A DNA stretch of 39,036 bases from CAYOLL01 sp964404765 [NCBI: uncultured Gemmatimonadota bacterium]. GTDB taxonomy: Bacteria > 4572-55. The stretch covers positions 1 through 39,036 of the forward strand of contig CAYOLL010000047.1 in assembly GCA_964404765.1 (NCBI GenBank). The letters run 5' to 3'. Position numbers and translations under genes: made by a program. Below, piece by piece: positions 1-7,837 of this stretch (within the stretch, counting starts at the first letter, position 1; the number at the start of each line of letters is the position of its first letter). The notes under the pieces are model-generated. The model did no database searches, had not been told where the DNA came from, and was given only the letters and a program-made list of their open reading frames with translations.

Positions 1-131
1 GCTTTTATCCATCAACTTTTAGCTTGACTTTCACCGGAATAACTCTGCGGTTAAAGTTTGCGGTTTATCACGCTATGAATTGCCAGATAGCCGGCTCATC
101 AACCACAATTCGCGTTCCCATTTCGAAATCG

Positions 132-1232
132 TTAACGTACCCGCTTGCGCCGATTGCGCACATAATCTTCAAAAACATAATCGCCCAGGCCGGACAGGCT
201 GCTGTAAAACGCCCGGCCATGATTGATTTTGGTAAATTCCCGCACAAACTTTTGCAGATATGGGTCGCGGGCGACCATAAACGTCGTGATCGGAATCCGC
301 AGCTTGCGGCAAGTGGCGGCCATATTGAGCGTTTTGGTGACAATCTTGCGATCCAGCCCGAAGCTGTTCATGTAGTAGCCGATGCCTTCTTTGAGACAGG
401 TCGGCTTGCCGTCGGTAATCATAAAAATTTGCTTATTGGCATTGCGGCGGCGGCGCAAAATATCTGTGGCCAATTGCAATCCCGCATACGTGTTGGTGTG
501 ATAAGGCCCGACTTTGAGATAAGGCAAATCTTTAATTTCAATGGGCCAGGCGTCGTTGCCGAAGACGATAATATCCAGCGTGTCTTTGGGATAGCGGGTG
601 GTGATGAGTTCGGCCAGGGCCATCGCCACTTTTTTGGCCGGGGTGATGCGATCTTCGCCATACAAAATCATGGAATGGGAAATATCGATCATCAGCACGG
701 TCGATGTTTGGGCCTTGTAGTCGCGCTCTTCCACTTCCAGATCGCGCTCGGTCAGGAAGAAATTATCCGGTCCGTGGTTGATTTGGGCATTGCGCAGCGA
801 GGCGGTGGCGTCAATCTGATCGGTCGTATCGCCAAACTGAAACTCGCGCCGATCCGCGGTAGCTTCATCGCCCAAACCGGTATGCGGCGTACGATGCTGG
901 CCGGGGCCGGCTTTCTTGAGCTTGCCGAAAATCTCTTCCAGCGACTGGCGGCGGATGGATTGTTCGGTCTTGGCCGTGATATTAAATTGACCGGCGGCGG
1001 TGGGATCTTTTTGCAGATAGCCCTTTTCCTGCAAATCCCGAAGAAAATCGCCAATACCGTAGCGCCCGTCGGTCAACTGATATTGGCGGTCCAATTCCGT
1101 CAGCCAATTCATTGCCTCACCAAAATTGCCGGAAGTAAAGGACAGCAGTTCCAAAAAAAGCTTGAGCAGCTTGTCAAACAAGGACTTGCCGCTGTCGTCC
1201 GGGATGTAATTTGTAAATCGAAAACCGACCAT
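132..1232 (-). CDS. VWA-domain protein with MIDAS metal site
   Basis: A 366-residue cytoplasmic-looking protein with no signal peptide. The C-terminal half (about residues 175-366) is a von Willebrand factor A domain: the strand ending in the MIDAS motif DISHS places metal ligands at D183, S185 and S187, and FMITDGKPT supplies the later MIDAS elements. The N-terminal half is a charged helical region (about 1-110) and a linker. In this family VWA proteins usually work with a MoxR-type AAA ATPase, but none lies in the window. I chose the ATG at 1232, which follows GGTGAG, rather than the upstream in-frame start at 1265, because the latter would run into the DUF433 gene, whose stop is at 1246. 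The 13-bp gap suggests co-transcription with that gene. Domain call is firm; biological role unknown. Confidence 0.8.
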   Translation of the reverse strand: MVGFRFTNYIPDDSGKSLFDKLLKLFLELLSFTSGNFGEAMNWLTELDRQYQLTDGRYGIGDFLRDLQEKGYLQKDPTAAGQFNITAKTEQSIRRQSLEEIFGKLKKAGPGQHRTPHTGLGDEATADRREFQFGDTTDQIDATASLRNAQINHGPDNFFLTERDLEVEERDYKAQTSTVLMIDISHSMILYGEDRITPAKKVAMALAELITTRYPKDTLDIIVFGNDAWPIEIKDLPYLKVGPYHTNTYAGLQLATDILRRRRNANKQIFMITDGKPTCLKEGIGYYMNSFGLDRKIVTKTLNMAATCRKLRIPITTFMVARDPYLQKFVREFTKINHGRAFYSSLSGLGDYVFEDYVRNRRKRVR

Positions 1233-1245
1233 AGTCTCACCAAGG

Positions 1246-1437
1246 TTACCGCGCGGCAAACTCAAGCGCGGCCTGAATGCTTTTGTGGGTTAGACGGGGA
1301 TGAGCTTCCAGTAAATGCTCGACGGTTTCACCCGCCGCTAATTTTTCCAAAATAAGTTCGACCGTGATACGGGTGCCTGCAACCACCGGCTTTCCCATCA
1401 GTATCGCCGGATTGGAAACAATCAATTTTTTTGGCAT
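1246..1437 (-). CDS. DUF433 family (VapB45-like antitoxin)
   Basis: A 63-residue protein with the typical DUF433 pattern: an N-terminal strand (KLIVSNPAILMGKPVVAGTRI), then the helix-turn-helix segment VELILEKLAAGETVEHLLEAHPRL and a final helix. DUF433 proteins are usually antitoxins paired with a DUF5615/PIN-like toxin. No such toxin is adjacent here: upstream is a peptidase gene and downstream a VWA gene, so it looks like an orphan. The start at 1437 is chosen because AGGAAG sits just upstream; an in-frame upstream extension to 1479 lacks such support. Family assignment good; function as a DNA-binding antitoxin is inferred. Confidence 0.75.
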   Translation of the reverse strand: MPKKLIVSNPAILMGKPVVAGTRITVELILEKLAAGETVEHLLEAHPRLTHKSIQAALEFAAR

Positions 1438-1480
1438 ACTTCCTTCCCTCTTCACCGAACGTGATGTTAATAAACGCAAA

Positions 1481-3562
1481 TCAAAACGCTATTCCCAATT
1501 GATCCAGAATAAACGCAAATTCAAAAGCGATTTCATGCAAAAACTCGTAGCGCCCGGAGGCGCCGCCATGCCCGGCGGCCATATTGGTACGCAAGATGAG
1601 CGGATTTTGATCCGTCTTCAATGTTCGCAGCCGTGCCACGTATTTGGCCGCTTCCCAATAGCCCACGCGCGGATCGTTCAAGCCGGCGGTCACCAGCATG
1701 ATGGGATAATTCTGCGCTTTCATATTTTCGTAGGGCGCATAACTCTTCATGTAGGCAAACGCGGCGGCTTCGTTAGGGTTGCCCCACTCGTCGTATTCGG
1801 TGACCGTCAGCGGCAGATTGGGGTCCATCATGGTGTTGATGACATCGACAAAGGGCACGTCGGCGACGGCGACTTTAAACAGATCGGGCCGCATGTTCAC
1901 GACTGCGCCAATCAGCAGCCCGCCGGCGCTGCCGCCGGAGATCGCCAGCCGATCCGTCGAGGTATATTTCTGGGCAATCAGATGTTCGGCGCAAGCAATA
2001 AAATCGGTAAACGTATTCTTCTTGTGCATCAGCTTGCCATCTTCATACCATTGCCGGCCCATCTCGCCGCCGCCGCGAATGTGGGCGATCGCATAGATGA
2101 ATCCCCGCTCCAGCAAGCTAAGCCGGTTGGATGAGAAGTACGGATCGGACACATCGCCGTAAGCGCCGTAGCCGGTCAAATAGGTTGGATTGCGCCCGTC
2201 TCTGACTAATCCTTTTTTATAGACCAGCGAGATCGGAATGCGCGTCCCGTCCGGCGCAGTAGCCAGGATGCGCTCGGAAACGAACTGTGTTCGATCATAC
2301 CCGCCGCGAACGGTATATTCTTTGCGGGCTGTGCGCTCCTTTGTCAACATATTAAAATCGAAAACCGTTTTTGGCGTGACTAACGAGGTATAGGTAAAAC
2401 GTACTAAATCGCTGTTAAAATCGGGGTTTTCGGCGCTCCAGATGGCATAAACCGGCTCCGGAAATTCGACATAATACGAGCCGTTATCTTTCAGGTTGAG
2501 GACTCGCATTTGGGGCACACCGTCGGCCCGTTCGTGCACCACCAGAAAGTCGCGGAAAGACTCCAGCTCGTCCAACTTGACATTGGGCCGATGGGCGATC
2601 ACTTCCTCCCAATGGGCTCTGCCCGGCTGATCGACCGGCGTCCGCATCAGCTTGAAGTTTAGCGCATTGTCATTGGTTAAGACATAAAAATAATCGCCAT
2701 GGTGATCGACATAATATTCCAGGCTCTTTTGCCGCGCCTGCATGATTTTGAAATCGCCATAAGGTTTATTGGCATCCAAATAGCGGGTTTCGCAGGTCGT
2801 CTTGCTGATGCTGTTCATGAGCAGATAGGCGTTGCTTTTGGTGCGCATAATGTCCAGATTAAAGGCTTCGTCTTTTTCTTCATAAAGCAGCGTGTCGTTT
2901 TGGACGGGCGTTCCCAGCGCATGGCGGTATAGCCGATAGGGCCGGTGCGCTTCATCCAGCGTGGTGTAAAAAAGGGTCAGATTATCGTTGGCCCATTCGA
3001 CGGCGCTGACATTTTCAATCTGGTCGCCCAACAATTGATCGGTGCGCAGGTCTTTGACAAACAGCGTGTAAATCTCATCGCCGCGCGTATCGACGCTATA
3101 GGCCAGGAGATTGTGGCTGGGGCTGATTTCAAACTCGCCCAATTCAAAAAAATCAAAGGCGGCGGCCAATTCGTTTTCATTCAAAATAACTTTTTCCGGC
3201 CCTTCGACAGGCTCAGGACGCGGGCCGGTTTCACTGTCTTTCCGGCGGCAATGAACTTCGTATTCCAGACCTTCCAGCGTCCGGCTGTAATACCAATAGT
3301 TATCCAATTTAACCGGCACATCCGTATCGGTTTCCTGGATGCGGCCGACCATTTCTTTAAACAGGCGTTCCTGTCCCTCTTTGGTGTGGGCGGTCAGGGT
3401 TTCGGTGTAGACATTTTCCGCCTTGAGATAGGGGATGGTTTCCGGGTTCTTTTCATCGCGCAGCCAGAAGTAATCGTCGGTATAGGCCTGGCCGTTGTAG
3501 GTCAGGCGCTGCGGATTTTTTTTGGCGACCGGGGGTTTAACTTCGGCGAGTTTGAGAATCAC
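1481..3562 (-). CDS. Prolyl oligopeptidase family S9A, oligopeptidase B-like
   Basis: A 693-residue serine peptidase with the full S9A architecture: an N-terminal segment (about 10-75), a seven-blade beta-propeller (about 76-420) and a C-terminal alpha/beta hydrolase. The catalytic triad is visible as S545 in GGSAGG, D630 in NDPRVGYWE and H665 in GHGGASGR. Oligopeptidase B cleaves short peptides after basic residues; no signal peptide is seen, so it should act in the cytoplasm. Translation starts at GTG, with GGAG at suitable spacing. Oddity: between propeller strands near residue 115 lies GPRPEPVEGP, the translation of a short palindromic repeat (3196-3228) that keeps the frame. Subfamily (PtrB rather than Pep) is judged from the N-terminal sequence and is fairly secure. 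Confidence 0.9.
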   Translation of the reverse strand: MILKLAEVKPPVAKKNPQRLTYNGQAYTDDYFWLRDEKNPETIPYLKAENVYTETLTAHTKEGQERLFKEMVGRIQETDTDVPVKLDNYWYYSRTLEGLEYEVHCRRKDSETGPRPEPVEGPEKVILNENELAAAFDFFELGEFEISPSHNLLAYSVDTRGDEIYTLFVKDLRTDQLLGDQIENVSAVEWANDNLTLFYTTLDEAHRPYRLYRHALGTPVQNDTLLYEEKDEAFNLDIMRTKSNAYLLMNSISKTTCETRYLDANKPYGDFKIMQARQKSLEYYVDHHGDYFYVLTNDNALNFKLMRTPVDQPGRAHWEEVIAHRPNVKLDELESFRDFLVVHERADGVPQMRVLNLKDNGSYYVEFPEPVYAIWSAENPDFNSDLVRFTYTSLVTPKTVFDFNMLTKERTARKEYTVRGGYDRTQFVSERILATAPDGTRIPISLVYKKGLVRDGRNPTYLTGYGAYGDVSDPYFSSNRLSLLERGFIYAIAHIRGGGEMGRQWYEDGKLMHKKNTFTDFIACAEHLIAQKYTSTDRLAISGGSAGGLLIGAVVNMRPDLFKVAVADVPFVDVINTMMDPNLPLTVTEYDEWGNPNEAAAFAYMKSYAPYENMKAQNYPIMLVTAGLNDPRVGYWEAAKYVARLRTLKTDQNPLILRTNMAAGHGGASGRYEFLHEIAFEFAFILDQLGIAF
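3196..3228. repeat. Palindromic repeat inserted in frame in the peptidase gene
   Basis: Arms CCGGCCC (3196-3202) and GGGCCGG (3222-3228) enclose TTCGACAGGCTCAGG. On the coding strand this reads as RPEPVEG. The 15-base core recurs in hsdM at about 10387-10401 in a different reading frame. PEPVEG/FDRLRT-type peptides of this kind are known to arise from small dispersed repeats in many bacterial genomes. Confidence 0.75.
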
Positions 3563-3608
3563 AAGTTGCTCCGAATTTGAGGTTCATGGCGGTTCGCCGG
3601 CCGTTGTT

Positions 3609-3962
3609 TTATTGCCGAATCTTTTCTTGCCGATACTTGCTGCGATATTGATTCGATTGTGTAACCATTGCGTATATTGGAACTTCTGCTTCAATTTTTG
3701 TGAATAGCGCGTCAGCGGTTGTATCAAGCTCATAATCCATTTGCAATCCCATCCAAAATTGAGGCGAAATCTTAAAATAGCGTCCTAACCGCAAGGCTAT
3801 CTCGGCGCTAATAGCGCGTTTTTTGTTTACAATTTCATTTATCAGATGTCCGGAAACGTGAATATCTAACGCCAATTTCTTTTGACTGATGCTCAGCGGT
3901 TTTAGAAATTCTTCAAGTAGAACTTCGCCGGGATGAATCGGTTTTAATTTTTCTTGTACCAT
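3609..3962 (-). CDS. higA: HigA-family addiction module antitoxin
   Basis: A 117-residue protein opening with the HigA signature PIHPGEVLLEEFL (residues 8-20), followed by an XRE-type helix-turn-helix (about 26-47) and the family motif FWMGLQMDYELD. HigA neutralises the RelE-like mRNA interferase HigB and represses the higBA promoter. The usual order is higB then higA, and the start chosen (ATG at 3962) lies 10 bp after the stop codon of a higB remnant, exactly where higA is expected. The C-terminal 30 residues are polar and lysine-rich. Since its toxin is reduced to a stump, the protein is an orphan antitoxin that may persist as a regulator or as protection against a related toxin. Confidence 0.88.
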   Translation of the reverse strand: MVQEKLKPIHPGEVLLEEFLKPLSISQKKLALDIHVSGHLINEIVNKKRAISAEIALRLGRYFKISPQFWMGLQMDYELDTTADALFTKIEAEVPIYAMVTQSNQYRSKYRQEKIRQ

Positions 3963-3972
3963 TTCGTTTTCC

Positions 3973-4038
3973 TCAATGATAATCGATAATTTCAACATCG
4001 TACGCATCACCGTCTTTCCAGTTGCGAAGACTCTTTAC
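3973..4038 (-). pseudogene. higB: Remnant of higB toxin (C-terminal end only)
   Basis: Reading the minus strand into the stop codon at 3975-3973 gives NWKDGDAYDVEIIDYH, which is the conserved C-terminus of HigB/RelE-like toxins that normally precede higA. Upstream, the frame meets a TAA at 4041-4039, and no further HigB sequence is recognisable before the repeat array at 4074-4158. About 70-80 residues of the toxin are missing. The stump sits 10 bp before higA, so this is a deleted higBA module. It is too short to encode an active interferase. Confidence 0.7.
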
Positions 4039-4073
4039 TTACTCCGATCCAAGCGGGAAATTGCGCATTTTTA

Positions 4074-4158
4074 ACCCTAAGGGTTTGTCTTTTAACTCTT
4101 AGGGTTTTGGCTTCGATCATCAGGAAACCCTAAGGGTTGAAATGCAAACCCTTAGGGT
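4074..4158. repeat. Four phased copies of ACCCTWAGGGT
   Basis: Four 11-bp near-palindromes at 4074-4084, 4095-4105, 4127-4137 and 4148-4158. Copies 1 and 3 are identical, copy 4 is their reverse complement, and copy 2 has one arm mismatch (ACTC). Start-to-start spacing is 21, 32 and 21 bp, i.e. about 2, 3 and 2 helical turns, and the layout is symmetric. They lie between the hypothetical gene ending at 4180 and the higB remnant. They could be an operator array, small hairpin terminators, or a decayed mobile element. Confidence 0.6.
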
Positions 4159-4179
4159 AATTCCGCCCGAATGAGATGC

Positions 4180-4710
4180 TCAATTTGCCACTTGGAAAGG
4201 AGTAGCAGCGCGGACAATGTCCATGACCCAGTTCGTTTCCCAACTTTTGCCGGAATCGGGTGAGAAGGCTTGCTCCCAACGGGCGCTGTTGGTCGTGATA
4301 TGTGACCAAGTGTACCGGATGATAATAGGTTTCCCATTAAATTCATCCGCCGCTTCAAAGATGCCAATACCGTTTTCAAATTTTCCGACCACAGGCGGCG
4401 TGAGTGCGCCGGTTCTGCTATCAATTCCGCCATTGCGGTTGTTGAGCCAATAGATGCTCCACAGCCTTGTTTCGGGATTAAAAATGCGCAGGGACATTCC
4501 GACGTAGCCAGGTCGCCAGGACTCGGCGACGAAATCATCAAAGTTACCGATTCCCGCGGGCAGCTTTTGATTTTTCTGTCTGGCTTGAAATGTTTCCCAC
4601 TGATCTGAGTTTTCGAGAGGCTTGAGAAGTTTCCGATTCTCGACGATCCAGTCGCCTATGAAAAAATCGAAATCGTGTGCGCCATCATCGGAAATTTTTG
4701 TTTCACTCAT
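4180..4710 (-). CDS. Conserved hypothetical, DUF1579-like
   Basis: A 176-residue soluble protein beginning HDFDFFIGDWIVENRK near residue 12, followed by short beta strands rich in aromatic residues (SIYWLNNRNGG, IIIRYTWSHIT, WEQAFSPDSGKSWETNW). The pattern of an N-terminal F-x-G-x-W motif and a repeated W-containing strand series resembles DUF1579/heme-binding-like beta-barrel proteins, which bind small ligands; this match is by eye and tentative. It starts at ATG with AGGAG upstream. It is transcribed away from the restriction operon's end, 79 bp after hsdR stops. No partner gene is obvious and no reaction can be assigned. Confidence 0.65.
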   Translation of the reverse strand: MSETKISDDGAHDFDFFIGDWIVENRKLLKPLENSDQWETFQARQKNQKLPAGIGNFDDFVAESWRPGYVGMSLRIFNPETRLWSIYWLNNRNGGIDSRTGALTPPVVGKFENGIGIFEAADEFNGKPIIIRYTWSHITTNSARWEQAFSPDSGKSWETNWVMDIVRAATPFQVAN

Positions 4711-4789
4711 TGTGGTTACTCCTAAAAATGTGGTTATCTAACCGTGATAATTGGGATTGCAAAACGACTTTGATGCGTTTGCAAATGCG

Positions 4790-7700
4790 TTAGGGATTTA
4801 TTCTTGGTCGTTGTCCTTGTTGCCATAAGGTGTCAAAAATAAATTCTTTGTATCGTCTTTGAAAGTCTTGGTCGGTCGAGAATTTCTTGAATATTTCTGT
4901 CTGTGTGAATAAATATTGTTGCATTAATTCTTCCACTTTTTTGTCTGAAGATATTTTAGCGTTTTGTTTGTCTGGTGACGTTGTAATAGCATCCATTGTG
5001 CGCAAATCTTTTTTCATATCTGCTGGAATTTGTTGTGTTAATATCTCATTCACCTTGTCTTTGTCTGTCCAGTCAATGTCGCCAAAACGCAGGTTGAACG
5101 CGTTAAGGATATTTTCTAAAGTGTCAAGTTCGGGTTCTGATTTGCCACCACCAACGCCAACGGGAATAGGCATTACAAACCCTTCCTCTGCTGCCAAGAA
5201 AATTGTTTCTGTTCCTTGTTTGGCAGGACGGTAACTATCCATATCAATGGCTTCAATTATACCTTTTGCCAGGTCTTCATTTTCGTCAATAATCAGTTTT
5301 GGTAATAAATATTTCAAATACCACCAAAGTTGTTCCCAATACAGATTGTTGAAATCAAGCAGTTTGGCCAGGTAACTATATGTCCGTAAAAAGGATTTTA
5401 CCTTGATTTTAAAATCAATCTGCTTGTCAATGTTTAAGTCAAATTTGAAAATATGTGCTGCTGAATCAATAATCGGGTCTAAAATGGTTCTGTCTGCATG
5501 GCCCGAATACTTTTCAAAAAAGTCTTTTACCACTTCTTCATTGTAAACTTCAAATTTCTCCAAAGCATCCACCAAATCATTCAGTTTATTAGGACTTGTT
5601 TCTTCGCTTAAAATGGTAGAAGTATAGTAAGGGTCGAAGGCTTCTTTTATTTCGTCTGCCTTGTTGTAGAAGTCCAAAACAAATGTGTCTTTTTTGTATG
5701 GTTTTAAGGCTCTGTTTAAGCGTGAAAGGGTCTGCACCGCTTGCACGTCTCTTAGTTTTTTGTCCACATACATGGTATGTAAAAACGGTTGGTCAAAACC
5801 CGTTTGGTATTTATTGGCGACAATTAAAAAGCGATATTCCTTTTTCTTAAAGTTTTTCGGAATGTCGTTTTTATAACTATTGAAATTATTCATGGTAACT
5901 TCATCAAACTTAATACCCTTATACATGGCTTCTTCTTCCTTACCTCCTTTATACTCTTTATCGCCCGAAAAAGCCACAATAGCTTTGTAAGGCGATTTTA
6001 TTTCTTTCAGGTAAGCATCAAAGGCATGTTTGTATTTGATGGCAGACAAAATGCTTTTGGTGACCACCATGGCTTTAGCTTCTCCGTTTATCAGGTGCTT
6101 TACATCACGGTGAAAATGGTCAATCATTATTTTGGCTTTCTCAGCAATGGCAAATTCGTGGCCTTCCACATAAGCCCGTAATTTCTTTTGTGCCTCTTTG
6201 GTATCGAACTCCGGATTGTCTTCTGCTGTTTTAATGAGTTTGTAAAAGGAATTGTAAGTGGTGTAATTCTGCAACACATCCAAAATAAATTCTTCTTCAA
6301 TGGCTTGCTTCATTGAATACAGATGGAAAGCATCAAAAGCCGTTTTTTCTTCTCCGTCTTTGATGTATTTGCGAGGCACACCAAAGGTTTCCAATGTTTT
6401 GTTTTTGGGCGTGGCGGTAAAGGCAAAGTATGAACCGTTTTTAATCATCTTACGGGCTTCAATCAACTCGTTGATTTTGTCCTCCAAGGTTGGTTCGTCT
6501 TCGTCTTCTGCATCTTCGCCTTTGTCGGCAAGCACGGCATTCATTTTGGCAGATGTTTCACCGCTTTGGCTACTATGGGCTTCGTCTATGATAATAGCAA
6601 ACTTCAAACTACCCAAGTCTTCCATTTCCTTTAGCAAATGCGGAAAGGTTTGCACGGTGCAAATGATAACCTTCTTTTTGTTGGCAATGGCTTCACGCAA
6701 CTGACTTGTTTTGCTGCCGCCTTCGCCTGTAATGGCGGCTACAATGCCTTGCTTGGGTGCAAACTGTATGATTTCATCACGCAATTGTTTGTCCAATACG
6801 GTGCGGTCGGTTACCACAATCACGGAATCAAAAATGTTGGTTGTGCCTGTATTATCAAACAAACCGTGTAACTGATGCGCAAGCCAGGCAATAGATTTTG
6901 ATTTGCCTGAACCTGCCGAATGTTGGATTAAATACTTTTGCCCGATGCCATTCTCTTTAGCGTGGGTCAGAATTTGTTTTACCGATGTGAGTTGATGATA
7001 ACGGGGAAAAATCATTTTCTTTTGCTTCTTGCCTGTGTCTTCGTCTGTTTCTTCAATGACCTGGGCAAACTTGTCAATAATGTTTGCCAGCGAATTTTTC
7101 CTCAACACGTTTTCCCACAAATAATGTGTTCGCAGACCTTTGGGGTTTACGGGATTGCCTGCCCCAAAGGGCGGTGTGACTTTACCATCGTTCAGCCCTT
7201 TGTTGAATGGAATAAAGGAAGATGGTTTGCCTTTTAGCTCCGAACACATAAACACCTGCTCGGTGTCGGCGGCAAAGTGAACCATACAACGGGCAAAGGA
7301 AAACAGTTTCTCTTTCGGGTCTCGGTCGGTTTGGTATTGGCGAATGCCGTTTTGCACATATTGACCGCTTAGCGGATTTTTGAGTTCGCACGTAATGACC
7401 GGAATGCCGTTTACAAAAACGGTTAAGTCCATTCGGTTTTCGTGGCTCAGGCTGTATTTCAATTCCTGCGTGACCGAAAACACATTGGCGGCATAGCGGG
7501 CGGCATCTTTAAAGTTGTATGTCGATGATGGTCTGCGGTAAAACAACTCTATAGTTTTATCAAAATGCTTTACGCCTTTGCGAAGGGCTTCAATCACGCC
7601 CAACTCTTTTATTTTTTCATCCAAGCGAACCAAAAAACTCCTTTCGCCCTTTTTCTGAATCATCTCCCAGGCATCTTTTTGGGTTGCCTCTATAAATGCC

Positions 7701-7834
7701 AAGACCTGTTTGGTATTGATGCAAAATTCACGGTCAAATTCTGTGGGTGTGGTTTCCACAAAACGCAGATCTGTTACCAAATAGTTGGTAATGAACTTTT
7801 GAAAACCTTTTTCGGATGTATCGGTAAACTGCAT
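4790..7834 (-). CDS. hsdR: Type I restriction endonuclease subunit R
   Basis: A 1014-residue motor/nuclease subunit. The N-terminal PD-(D/E)XK nuclease is seen as D136 (MDLTVF), then E150-x-K152 in CELKNP, with a QxxxY-type motif after it. The superfamily 2 translocase follows: Walker A AGSGKS at 307-312, DEAH at 417-420, FTATP motif III, and the C-lobe motif QTGFDQPFLHTMYVDK...QTLSRLNR. A helical C-terminal region completes the usual HsdR length. It pumps DNA past the bound complex and cuts at distance when the recognition site is unmethylated. It is the last gene of the operon, 3 bp after the DUF1016 gene; AGGAA precedes the start. All catalytic residues are present, so it appears intact. 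Confidence 0.95.
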   Translation of the reverse strand: MQFTDTSEKGFQKFITNYLVTDLRFVETTPTEFDREFCINTKQVLAFIEATQKDAWEMIQKKGERSFLVRLDEKIKELGVIEALRKGVKHFDKTIELFYRRPSSTYNFKDAARYAANVFSVTQELKYSLSHENRMDLTVFVNGIPVITCELKNPLSGQYVQNGIRQYQTDRDPKEKLFSFARCMVHFAADTEQVFMCSELKGKPSSFIPFNKGLNDGKVTPPFGAGNPVNPKGLRTHYLWENVLRKNSLANIIDKFAQVIEETDEDTGKKQKKMIFPRYHQLTSVKQILTHAKENGIGQKYLIQHSAGSGKSKSIAWLAHQLHGLFDNTGTTNIFDSVIVVTDRTVLDKQLRDEIIQFAPKQGIVAAITGEGGSKTSQLREAIANKKKVIICTVQTFPHLLKEMEDLGSLKFAIIIDEAHSSQSGETSAKMNAVLADKGEDAEDEDEPTLEDKINELIEARKMIKNGSYFAFTATPKNKTLETFGVPRKYIKDGEEKTAFDAFHLYSMKQAIEEEFILDVLQNYTTYNSFYKLIKTAEDNPEFDTKEAQKKLRAYVEGHEFAIAEKAKIMIDHFHRDVKHLINGEAKAMVVTKSILSAIKYKHAFDAYLKEIKSPYKAIVAFSGDKEYKGGKEEEAMYKGIKFDEVTMNNFNSYKNDIPKNFKKKEYRFLIVANKYQTGFDQPFLHTMYVDKKLRDVQAVQTLSRLNRALKPYKKDTFVLDFYNKADEIKEAFDPYYTSTILSEETSPNKLNDLVDALEKFEVYNEEVVKDFFEKYSGHADRTILDPIIDSAAHIFKFDLNIDKQIDFKIKVKSFLRTYSYLAKLLDFNNLYWEQLWWYLKYLLPKLIIDENEDLAKGIIEAIDMDSYRPAKQGTETIFLAAEEGFVMPIPVGVGGGKSEPELDTLENILNAFNLRFGDIDWTDKDKVNEILTQQIPADMKKDLRTMDAITTSPDKQNAKISSDKKVEELMQQYLFTQTEIFKKFSTDQDFQRRYKEFIFDTLWQQGQRPRINP

Positions 7835-7837
7835 ACT

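Noticed and set aside
1-131. Possible 5' end of a further minus-strand gene (ATG at 12-10) and a 17-codon frame from 121
   Set aside because: Only four codons of the first are inside the window and its ribosome-binding site is weak; the second is too short to support.
24-1355. 443-codon open frame on the plus strand
   Set aside because: It is antisense to the VWA and DUF433 genes, which have domain motifs and ribosome-binding sites; its translation shows no recognisable domain.
2945-3580. 211-codon plus-strand open frame containing FDRLRTR
   Set aside because: Antisense to the oligopeptidase; the FDRLRTR peptide is just the other-strand reading of the palindromic repeat at 3196-3228.
4074-4158. 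CRISPR array or telomere-like repeat
   Set aside because: Repeats are only 11 bp with 10- and 21-bp gaps, alternate in orientation, and there are no cas genes; the CCCTAA resemblance is coincidental.
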